Assembly (NCBI RefSeq): GCF_002000245.1
Contig: NZ_MTCM01000001.1
Location: 868,001-932,000 of the forward strand
Length of the DNA stretch: 64,000 nucleotides
Direction: 5' to 3'
DNA from: Sphingobacterium sp. CZ-UAM
GTDB taxonomy: Bacteria; Bacteroidota; Bacteroidia; Sphingobacteriales; Sphingobacteriaceae
Shown here: positions 49,849 to 56,718 of the stretch, in pieces
How the letters are laid out: every line of letters begins with the position of its first letter
Position numbering within the stretch: the stretch's first letter is position 1
Made by a program: the position numbers and the translations under genes
Notes under the pieces: generated by a model
The model's input: only the letters and a program-made list of their open reading frames with translations
What the model was told of the DNA's origin: nothing
Databases searched by the model: none

Positions 49849-51051
49849 ATGAGAGCTTCATCTTACAAAATTCCACGTATAATAAGGGCCAAATCCGGTG
49901 ACTGGAGAGTCGTATATGAATACGAGATACCGGGACAGATCGGTGCGTTCAAAAAGTTTTATGTACGTGATGGCATAAATTATATTCATGATCTTCAAGA
50001 AAAGGAAATAGCTGCCCAGGAACTTAGGGATGATATCGAGGAAGCTTTGAAAAGTGGATACAACCCTTTTCTTGCAGAGATTCGAACAGAATCAAAGATA
50101 TTTGCTGAAGAAACGGAAATAAAGCTTAACAAGGAACAATCCCTTCCAGACGCTTGGAACATGAAAGAAGCTGTTGAGAACTTTATAAAATATTGTCAGC
50201 TTAAAAATCTAAAAGATACTACGGTTAAGAAATATAAGTCACAAACTAATACTTTGCTCAAATGGTTTACTGAAAACGAAATTGACATGAAGGCTTGCGA
50301 AGTGGATGAAGACATAATACTTGATTTTCTGGAACAGTATAATGAAAAGTTTAGCTGGTCTGCACGGACATACAACAATTACATTGATGGGATTGTGACC
50401 TTGTTTACCAGATTACCTAGACTGGAGCGAAGAAGAAATAAAGAAATTAAATATAACATTGACCTCGGATATCTAGAGGATAAGAACGCTATCGCGGAAA
50501 AAAATAGATATTATGCTCCTAAGGTTGCTGAGTTAATAAAGAAAGAAATTAAGAAAGATATCGAATTGTACAGATATGTAAGATGGATCTTTTATAGCTG
50601 TATGAGACCTAATGAAATTAGGCATCTTCAGATAATGCATATTGACCTTGATGCTCGACAAATAAAAGTCGCTGGAGGATTAGGGAAAACCGGTGACAGA
50701 TTTGTACCGATCTCCAATGAGCTCTTTTCGCTGATCAAAGAAATGGAGGTTGATAAAATGCCTTTGGATTATTATGTGTTTGGAAGTGGCAAAAGACCTT
50801 CTCCTAAGAAAACGTTCAATGAATATTTTAGGGAGAAATATAGGCCGATTAAAGTAAAGTTAGGCTTAGACAAAAATTATACTCTATATTCATGGAAACA
50901 TACACGTGTCGTTTCATTGATCACAGCCGGCTTTGATGATAATCAGGTTATGACGTTAACAGGGCACAGAGATCGTACTGCTTTTGAAGCCTATAAAAGA
51001 GATCTCGTTATTGACAACTCGGTGATGAAGGGTAAAACGATTGATTTCTAA
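49849..51051 (+). CDS. Tyrosine-recombinase phage integrase
   Basis: Site-specific recombinase of 400 residues that would insert and excise the element. The start MRASSYKIPRIIRAKSGDW is fixed by the AAAGGAGGA site. An N-terminal arm-binding region and a core-binding (SAM-like) helical domain (about 110-195, AVENFIKYCQLKNLKDTTVKKY...NYIDGIVTLFTRL) precede the catalytic domain. The catalytic residues are readable: Arg in YSCMRPNEIRHLQ (about 256-268), Lys in the beta-hairpin GLGKTGDRFVPI, His-x-x-Arg in WKHTRVVSLITAG (about 351-363), His in TGHRD and the nucleophile Tyr in AFEAYKRDL (about 383-391). It is adjacent to and downstream of tRNA-Ser, its presumed target. Confidence 0.95.
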   Translation: MRASSYKIPRIIRAKSGDWRVVYEYEIPGQIGAFKKFYVRDGINYIHDLQEKEIAAQELRDDIEEALKSGYNPFLAEIRTESKIFAEETEIKLNKEQSLPDAWNMKEAVENFIKYCQLKNLKDTTVKKYKSQTNTLLKWFTENEIDMKACEVDEDIILDFLEQYNEKFSWSARTYNNYIDGIVTLFTRLPRLERRRNKEIKYNIDLGYLEDKNAIAEKNRYYAPKVAELIKKEIKKDIELYRYVRWIFYSCMRPNEIRHLQIMHIDLDARQIKVAGGLGKTGDRFVPISNELFSLIKEMEVDKMPLDYYVFGSGKRPSPKKTFNEYFREKYRPIKVKLGLDKNYTLYSWKHTRVVSLITAGFDDNQVMTLTGHRDRTAFEAYKRDLVIDNSVMKGKTIDF

Positions 51052-51105
51052 CAACTTTACGGATAACCATCCACTACAACAATACTTAGTGTTTACATTA
51101 GAGAT

Positions 51106-51333
51106 ATGGTCAAATTATCAAAAGAAGAATTTCAAGAGGAGGTCATTAAAGGACTGTTAGCCGGTATGTCCCAGCAGGAGATATCTGATGATCTCAAAAA
51201 TAGAAACCTTGATCCCTTCAGTCTTTCGTCCATCGAAAAATTACTGAAGAACCTAAAAAGTGCCTACAATGCAAAAACCTATTTTCATTTAGGTGCTATA
51301 ATTGCTACCAGGAGATATTATTTAAAAAAATAA
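51106..51333 (+). CDS. Small HTH-like DNA-binding protein of the prophage
   Basis: A 75-residue basic, helical protein. The stretch KGLLAGMSQQEISDDLKNRNLDPFSLSSIEKLLKNLKSAYNAKTYFHLGAIIATRRY has the layout of a LuxR/GerE-type helix-turn-helix (G-x-S-x-x-E-I at the first turn and a final A-x-x-A helix) and suggests DNA binding. There is no receiver or ligand domain. It lies 54 bases after the integrase on the same strand, so a role as an excisionase-like or regulatory factor is plausible but not shown. A terminator follows immediately. Confidence 0.6.
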   Translation: MVKLSKEEFQEEVIKGLLAGMSQQEISDDLKNRNLDPFSLSSIEKLLKNLKSAYNAKTYFHLGAIIATRRYYLKK

Positions 51334-51367
51334 CACGGAGAGAAAATTTAACTTTTTCCCGTGTTTT
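51332..51367 (+). terminator. Terminator after the small HTH gene
   Basis: AACACGG (51332-51338) against CCGTGTT (51359-51365), extended inside by GAGAAAA/TTTTTC pairing, then TTTT. The plus-strand transcript from the integrase likely ends here. Confidence 0.65.
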
Positions 51368-51376
51368 ACCCCTTGC

Positions 51377-51403
51377 AATAATACTAATATTATTAGTATT
51401 ATT
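51377..51403. promoter_or_regulatory. Perfect palindromic operator-like site
   Basis: AATAATACTAA (51377-51387) and its exact reverse complement TTAGTATTATT (51393-51403) with spacer TATTA. The 27-bp site ends 6 bases before the ATG of the 163-residue gene and follows a terminator, so that gene has its own control. Candidate binding site for the small HTH protein or a phage repressor; alternatively a leader hairpin, although AT-only arms make a weak stem. Confidence 0.6.
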
Positions 51404-51409
51404 GAGGCT

Positions 51410-51901
51410 ATGGAAACTCTTGAAATATTCTATCAAGGTAGGATGTTGTACCTGCCTTACGAAGTTGAAGATCAATCGCAGATCGAAAAAATTACCAAGG
51501 AATACTATGTTTATGGAAAAAAGGGAGAGAGATATACTTTTAAGCAGCATTTCAAATGGTGGGAACTTTGTGAAGGAAAATTAGCCGAGGATCTTTCCAA
51601 TACTATTATAGATTCTTTTATACTGAGGTATGAGAAAAATTTACTCGGACTTTGTTATTATCACGGGCAGCGACAGATAGTATCAATTTACAATATGGAA
51701 TATGTTGCACAGGAATATGCCTATTCTCTTCTTGTAAACAATATTGATCTAGGACATCTGACTTACAGTAAATATCATGGTTGGAAACACGATCTTAGGG
51801 TAAATTTGACTGCTCAATGGTTCGGAAGCCCCGAGGTTGATATAATAATAGAAATGATAGAAAATGGAGAAATACCTTGGCTAAAAAAGATAAAAAAATA
51901 A
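51410..51901 (+). CDS. Unrecognised 163-residue prophage protein
   Basis: I do not recognise this protein. It starts METLEIFYQGRMLYLPYEVED, has no signal peptide or membrane segment, and is rich in aromatic residues (FKQHFKWWELCEG at about 43-55; GLCYYHGQRQ at about 80-89; YSKYHGWKHDL at about 121-131). It is flanked by terminators on both sides and preceded by a palindrome, i.e. an independent transcription unit between the integration genes and the late genes, on the strand opposite the late genes. That layout is typical of genes expressed from the prophage state, which can affect the host. The function is unknown. Confidence 0.8.
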   Translation: METLEIFYQGRMLYLPYEVEDQSQIEKITKEYYVYGKKGERYTFKQHFKWWELCEGKLAEDLSNTIIDSFILRYEKNLLGLCYYHGQRQIVSIYNMEYVAQEYAYSLLVNNIDLGHLTYSKYHGWKHDLRVNLTAQWFGSPEVDIIIEMIENGEIPWLKKIKK

Positions 51902-51930
51902 AAGGCCGAGAACCTGAATCTCGACCTTTT
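51900..51930. terminator. Bidirectional terminator between the 163-residue gene and the late phage genes
   Basis: AAAGGCCGAGA (51901-51911) pairs with TCTCGACCTTT (51919-51929) with one G-U; T-rich on the plus strand and T-rich on the minus strand as well (the A-run at 51891-51903), serving both converging units. Confidence 0.8.
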
Positions 51931-51986
51931 CGCTAACTATTCTTATAAATGGAGGACTATTAAAACAGCTACGAGAAAAAATAGTT

Positions 51987-52745
51987 TTAAAAGCCAATCA
52001 ATTTGTATTTTCCATAAAAATAAGGTTTCCATTCTCCAGTGGCCGCATTATAGAGATAACTTGTCCCAACTCGGACATTCCCTAGACTTACACCGATATC
52101 GCCACCAATATGAGTCTGCCCATCGTATAGCACCATTGAGCTACTCTCCAGTCTAAATTTAGGTTCCTTAGATTCAATTTGCAACCGCTTCACTCCATTG
52201 ATCTTTGCACGAGGATCATTGATCCAAAAATCAATATAATGTTTTTTAGGAGCAAGAAAATGGCTGCGCTTCCAGTATTCAGCATAATTTATCTCAGCAT
52301 TATAGGAAAAATTGAAATGGCCGTTGTCAGCTGTATCTTTCGGACGAACATACTGGATATTGGCCCATTTGTCCGAATAATAGAAACCCGTGTCTGTCCG
52401 GGAAGCTGACAATTTCATTCCTTTGATAGTGGTTTCATAGGTGGTCATCAGTTTTACATTTTTTTCATTGATGCCTGCCTGCTCCAGGAATCTCTCCTTC
52501 CAATAGCGTGAACTATCATCGAGATTTGAGAGGCTGGAGACGATCTTCTCTTTTTCATCTGTGACCGCATGTTGCATGCCCATTTTATCGATTTTGGTAT
52601 TCACTCGTTCCACTTCAGCAGATACCATCTCCTTTGCCTTCTGCTCAATGGTAGACCGCTTTGGCTTATTTACTTGTTGAATCAACAACAATGCAAGTAT
52701 CAGGACTACTAATCCTAATACGATTTCAAATAATGTTCTTTTCAT
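51987..52745 (-). CDS. Membrane-anchored phage protein at the end of the lysis region
   Basis: A 252-residue protein not recognised by sequence. Residues about 5-24 (LFEIVLGLVVLILALLLIQQ) are an N-terminal membrane anchor, followed by a coiled coil (about 33-75, EQKAKEMVSAEVERVNTKIDKMGMQ) and a soluble region (about 95-252) with a beta-rich C-terminus (VSLGNVRVGTSYLYNAATGEWKPYFYGKYKLIGF). It is the last gene of the late unit, overlaps its neighbour by 3-4 bases, and has a strong SD site. Position next to an endolysin suggests a lysis-related or accessory envelope role such as a spanin, but the sequence gives no proof. Confidence 0.75.
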   Translation of the reverse strand: MKRTLFEIVLGLVVLILALLLIQQVNKPKRSTIEQKAKEMVSAEVERVNTKIDKMGMQHAVTDEKEKIVSSLSNLDDSSRYWKERFLEQAGINEKNVKLMTTYETTIKGMKLSASRTDTGFYYSDKWANIQYVRPKDTADNGHFNFSYNAEINYAEYWKRSHFLAPKKHYIDFWINDPRAKINGVKRLQIESKEPKFRLESSSMVLYDGQTHIGGDIGVSLGNVRVGTSYLYNAATGEWKPYFYGKYKLIGF

Positions 52746-53029
52746 CTTACACCTCCTTTCAGACTATCAAGTTCTCTTTTTTGATCAATTATTACTCCCT
52801 TCAACTCCTTCTCTGTGGCATCCTTGAACATGATGGTATTTGTATATTTGTCGACCTGCCCCTCGAGTTTCTCTATGCGTTTTTTTAAATAGTCAACCTG
52901 GGAGAGCTGACTGTTGACATAGATCCATAGCACTCCCCAAGCTACAGCAGTAACAATGGTAAGAAGTATCGTGGTTGGATGCCTCACCCATTCTTTCAGG
53001 GTAAACTTTTGTATCGTTTGTTCTGCCAT
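52742..53029 (-). CDS. Small membrane-anchored coiled-coil phage protein (lysis cassette candidate)
   Basis: A 95-residue protein (Met at 53027-53029; another ATG 7 codons earlier overlaps the endolysin gene). One membrane segment, TTILLTIVTAVAWGVLWIYVNSQ (about 18-40), then a coiled coil (SQVDYLKKRIEKLEGQVDKYTNTIMFKDATEKELKGVIIDQKRELDSL). This one-anchor, coil arrangement next to an endolysin is common for holin-like or spanin-like proteins of phages in this phylum, but the specific role is inferred from position only. Its stop overlaps the start of the next gene as ATGA. Confidence 0.72.
   Translation of the reverse strand: MAEQTIQKFTLKEWVRHPTTILLTIVTAVAWGVLWIYVNSQLSQVDYLKKRIEKLEGQVDKYTNTIMFKDATEKELKGVIIDQKRELDSLKGGVR
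52750..52759 (-). promoter_or_regulatory. Strong Shine-Dalgarno site of the 252-residue phage gene
   Basis: On the minus strand AAAGGAGGTG, a near-perfect anti-SD match, with GTG ending 4 bases before the ATG at 52745. It lies within the 3' end of the upstream gene. Confidence 0.75.
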
Positions 53030-53036
53030 CACAGTT

Positions 53037-53594
53037 TTAGCTAATACCATAATTAAACCGCTTTGCTATCACATTGACGGCAGCCTCAGCAAGACATAAC
53101 TTCTCCATCTCAAAACGTTTCATGTCGGATTTGTTGGAAACAAATGCTACCTCCCAAAGCACGCTTGATGCCGCCGTATGCAGCATTCCCAATTTACCGC
53201 GATGAGACTCACTTTCAGATTTAACACCACGGTTTTTAATATCCAGTGTCAAGGCACAAACACTCGAAAGATCTTTAGCTAAGGACAGTGATTTCTCTCG
53301 GGCATCGTTAGCGATTAACGCCGTCGTACCTGAGGCTGAGAGAACATCCGCAGCGTCAAAGTGTATTTCTATCCAATAATCCTGGCTGGTCGCTTGGTTT
53401 TTTACTTTTGTGATCACTTGAGAAAGAGTATCGGAATCGTTATCAGTCCAGACCTCAATACTGGGATATTTCCTTTTGAACTCGGAAACCATAAGATCAC
53501 GTAGTTCGATATTTAGATTATTCTCTTGATAGCCATTCGCTACTGCACCTGAGTCTTTGAAATGGTGCCCTGCTGTTAAATATAATTTTGCCAT
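53037..53594 (-). CDS. N-acetylmuramoyl-L-alanine amidase (Amidase_3), phage endolysin
   Basis: Zinc amidase that cleaves the bond between MurNAc and the stem peptide to lyse the cell. The 185-residue protein from Met 53592-53594 begins MAKLYLTAGHHFKDSGAV. The zinc ligands are visible: His in AGHH (about 9-11), Glu in NLNIELRDLM (about 26-35), His in IEIHFDAADV (about 74-83) and the catalytic Glu in VLWEVAFVSNKSDM (about 151-164). The fold matches Amidase_3 throughout. There is no signal peptide, so release to the periplasm needs a holin-type partner, as expected in a phage lysis cassette. It lies between the fibre gene and the small membrane proteins. Confidence 0.92.
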   Translation of the reverse strand: MAKLYLTAGHHFKDSGAVANGYQENNLNIELRDLMVSEFKRKYPSIEVWTDNDSDTLSQVITKVKNQATSQDYWIEIHFDAADVLSASGTTALIANDAREKSLSLAKDLSSVCALTLDIKNRGVKSESESHRGKLGMLHTAASSVLWEVAFVSNKSDMKRFEMEKLCLAEAAVNVIAKRFNYGIS

Positions 53595-53605
53595 AGGTCT
53601 AAATT

Positions 53606-54397
53606 TTACCAAGTTGAAAGTGGTGATCTGGCCCAAGTATTAGTTGCGACACAAACATATATGTAGGTTGTTGATATTCGCACCTCCCCTTTCACTCCAG
53701 GATCAGTTGCATTAGCTGGAGGTATTGCGTTGGATAGATTTAATACATCTGAAAGTTTTGCTTTTTCATCCAGCTGAGATTGTAGTCCGAAAATATCTTC
53801 GATCGCCGTATTATGTGGGTTTCCGGTCACTTGACTATGATCATAAGCATCTTTACCCCGATCACCACGATAAGCTGAAGAAGAAGTTTCTCCAAGTTGT
53901 AATCCTTGATTCGTAATTGCATAGGCTGAACCGTTCCATGCGTAAAATTGATTGGAGAAAACATCCCAATAAAGTTTTAATTCCTCCGGAGTATATGGAA
54001 TATCATCTAAATCCTGAAAGGTTGTATTATTGATCCATTTACCCAAAAGTATTACAGCAGCACTTAATGTATCTAGCACAGCACGTAATGTGGCCGGGGT
54101 AATGGCCGTGATAAGACTAGTACCTGCTATAGCCTCTTGTTCAGTCGCAATCCTCAAGACGCCCGCAGTTTCAGTTGTCGCCTGGGATATTCCCGTAATC
54201 AAGTTCTGCAGCTCTGTTTTTGTATAGAAAGACGAAGCTAAACTGACGATCAATGTAGCTCCGGAGAATTTGGTAATTTTTAGGGTACCGTCGCCTTGAT
54301 CGGCAACACTGGTCCATATCTCATCTACGGCTGCGTTATATTTGGCACGAAAACCGGATTGTATCTTATCCGAAGAATTGATTTTTTGAATTGCCAT
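53606..54397 (-). CDS. Phage tail fibre / collar-type protein
   Basis: A 263-residue structural protein with modules recurrent in tail fibres: TETAGVLRIATEQEAIAGTSLITAITPATLRAVL (about 77-110), the ATxxEAxAGT...TPATL segment, and YRGDRGKDAYDHSQVTGNPHNTAIEDIFGLQSQLDEKA (about 176-214), the G-N-P-H module often seen in fibre shafts. The C-terminus (about 215-263) is a short, varied end, ARSPLSTW, that could contact the receptor. It follows the 770-residue protein by 8 bases, in the order expected for tail-tip then fibre. Confidence 0.82.
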   Translation of the reverse strand: MAIQKINSSDKIQSGFRAKYNAAVDEIWTSVADQGDGTLKITKFSGATLIVSLASSFYTKTELQNLITGISQATTETAGVLRIATEQEAIAGTSLITAITPATLRAVLDTLSAAVILLGKWINNTTFQDLDDIPYTPEELKLYWDVFSNQFYAWNGSAYAITNQGLQLGETSSSAYRGDRGKDAYDHSQVTGNPHNTAIEDIFGLQSQLDEKAKLSDVLNLSNAIPPANATDPGVKGEVRISTTYIYVCVATNTWARSPLSTW

Positions 54398-54405
54398 AGA
54401 ATTTG

Positions 54406-56718
54406 TCAGTTAAAGTCTTCGAACCTACAGCTTTCGATCCAAGCACCAACGGTACTATTTTCGAAATCTTCAAAGGTCCAATCCGCATAGTCCTGACAAT
54501 TCTCCTGGTCTGGTGGGACGGTGTTATTCAAAAGTACTTTATATTTCAAAAGTTTAAAAAAAACTTTTTCGGATGTTGGAAACCATTCCATTTCATAGAT
54601 CCAACCGCTCACCCGATTGCCGTCAAGATCTAGGGTGGAAATATATCCATAGTTGTCTCCCAGCTGGCTCTTATTGGATATAGCATTTTTAATCTTTGTG
54701 ATCTCTTCCTTTGACAACCGAGCATAAAACGTCACCCAATCAGGAATAAATATTCGCTCCCGGTCTCCAAATTCTGCCAATGCAATATTATCAGATTCTG
54801 TGATCGGAACATCTAATAGATCAATATCGCAGTTCCTATTGACAATTGTTTTGGTGAAGAGCTCTCCATTTTGCTTGACAAAGGTGTTTTTTATCAATTC
54901 AGATCCATCTTTGTACATATACCCTCCATTGAGCCACTTCGCCCAATTTAGCAACATTCGTTTCGGTGAAAACCTTAGATTATAGGCCGTGCTGGGATCG
55001 ATCAGGGTTGAAGGATCTGCATAAATATTTTCATTCTTTTCAGTCTGATAATCCGAACCATTAAAGTTCCCAAGGGCAATAAGAAAACAATCGTCATCAT
55101 ATTTTGTAGATGTTTTATTTATGCCCTCAGATGAATATCGTTCGCGACGGGTCAACTCAATTGCATATCCTGAAGCAACAAGTTTTGATATCTGTGAAAA
55201 TTTATTGTCATGCCTTTTGATCGGACTAGTGTATTCGTGAACTGTATTAAATTCATCAAGGATCTGCTCGCCTTCATCCGGATATTTTTCATAACCAATT
55301 TCGATATTATTAAAGACGAGCTCTTGTGCTGTCTCCTCCTGATATTCTGATGGGTACTCAATGAATAAGATCTCTTTATTTCTATAGAAAAATTCACGCC
55401 TTTCTAGTCTCATACGCTCATTGCCTGTCTCGTCATATTCATAGGCCATGCCAAGACAATATATTGAAGAGAGACTTTCAATGAGCGTTTTCAAGGAAAT
55501 TTCAATCCCTTTGTTTTCGACGAATTCCCGTAATTGGAAACCGTTGGATATTCCACTTTTCGAGCCGCAGCCATCTACTGGATATCCATTTGAGACCCTT
55601 CCAAAAAAGTCAGATATCAGGATATTCTTAATGCTAGTTATACTATTGAGAATTCGGTCTAGGGATTCATATACAAGCAACCCTTTTACTTCTGATTTTG
55701 GAGTGAATGAATTACCATTAATAGAGATGTAACTTTTAGTTAGGTTAGCGTAAAAAAGAATTTGTTGTTTATTGCTTGCTTCATAGGTGAAAATTGTAAA
55801 CATCCTTATTTCATCGCCTATCTCAATAAAGTGGGATCCAGAATAATTGAATTGGCAACGGCAATTATAACTTGCATCATCAACTTTCCTTCTTTGATCA
55901 TTTATTTGTTCGAAGTAAAATTTTGAATTGCCTCCTCCTGTCCTGATTTCAAAGACGGTTTTAACCACAATATTCCGATACTCTCGGTCAGAAATTATGC
56001 TTTTTTTCTGAAGGATTGAATTAAATGACCAGTCGAAAGACAAATCGAACTGGAATGTTCCATTAACTTCAGATTTCCAAAGAAAGCCGGGATTGTTGGT
56101 AGCTAAGATATTGAATTCTCTCTGATTGATTCCCTTAATACTTGTCTTTTCAACCGTACTGTAAGGATAAATGATTATCGGCGTTTCTCCTTGCCCTCCA
56201 CCTTCTGAGGTGATACCTAATGTATCTTTATTTGCGAAAAATGATTGCATGATCGTTTTTGAGTGGGTCTCAATTTTAATCACTGGAGCTGAAGCAAGCG
56301 GTTTCTGGTCGAGATCTAGCTCAGCCATCAAATCAACTTTGGTATCAAACCGCGCTTTGATGATATCATGAAGACTCTTCCGTTCAACGGAACAGGAAAC
56401 CCGGCCTTTGAATTTTTTAAAAGTTGATAAAACCAACCGGCCACTAAATTCAATTGTCTCGATATTTCCACGCTTTACACCTTGAGTAAAGGCGATGTCA
56501 GCATCCAAACCATTTTCCTCGTAAATTCTTTGGATGAATGGGCCACCGGCAGCACAATCGAATTCTAATTGGATATCGCCATCAGAATATTCATAATTAA
56601 GTCCGTGCCAATCTTTGTCCCGGGTGATTTTAAAGGAGATCGAATCCCACCCCACTGGCTCATCTTCTAGGTCTAAAACTTCACCTAAGTATTCAAGTCT
56701 AAAAAAAGTACAAGCCAT
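54406..56718 (-). CDS. Phage tail-tip/baseplate protein (770 residues)
   Basis: Large protein directly after the tape measure protein, the standard site for the distal tail and tail-associated proteins. The start MACTFFRLEYLGEVLDLEDEPVGWDSISFKITRDKDWHGLNYEYSDGDIQLEF, then a beta-rich body with no recognised catalytic motif; the N-terminal ~200 residues look like a ring-forming Dit-type region. It is homologous in appearance to hypothetical tail proteins of other Bacteroidota phages. Its ATG overlaps the tape measure stop (TAATG). Structural role is inferred mostly from position. Confidence 0.75.
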   Translation of the reverse strand: MACTFFRLEYLGEVLDLEDEPVGWDSISFKITRDKDWHGLNYEYSDGDIQLEFDCAAGGPFIQRIYEENGLDADIAFTQGVKRGNIETIEFSGRLVLSTFKKFKGRVSCSVERKSLHDIIKARFDTKVDLMAELDLDQKPLASAPVIKIETHSKTIMQSFFANKDTLGITSEGGGQGETPIIIYPYSTVEKTSIKGINQREFNILATNNPGFLWKSEVNGTFQFDLSFDWSFNSILQKKSIISDREYRNIVVKTVFEIRTGGGNSKFYFEQINDQRRKVDDASYNCRCQFNYSGSHFIEIGDEIRMFTIFTYEASNKQQILFYANLTKSYISINGNSFTPKSEVKGLLVYESLDRILNSITSIKNILISDFFGRVSNGYPVDGCGSKSGISNGFQLREFVENKGIEISLKTLIESLSSIYCLGMAYEYDETGNERMRLERREFFYRNKEILFIEYPSEYQEETAQELVFNNIEIGYEKYPDEGEQILDEFNTVHEYTSPIKRHDNKFSQISKLVASGYAIELTRRERYSSEGINKTSTKYDDDCFLIALGNFNGSDYQTEKNENIYADPSTLIDPSTAYNLRFSPKRMLLNWAKWLNGGYMYKDGSELIKNTFVKQNGELFTKTIVNRNCDIDLLDVPITESDNIALAEFGDRERIFIPDWVTFYARLSKEEITKIKNAISNKSQLGDNYGYISTLDLDGNRVSGWIYEMEWFPTSEKVFFKLLKYKVLLNNTVPPDQENCQDYADWTFEDFENSTVGAWIESCRFEDFN

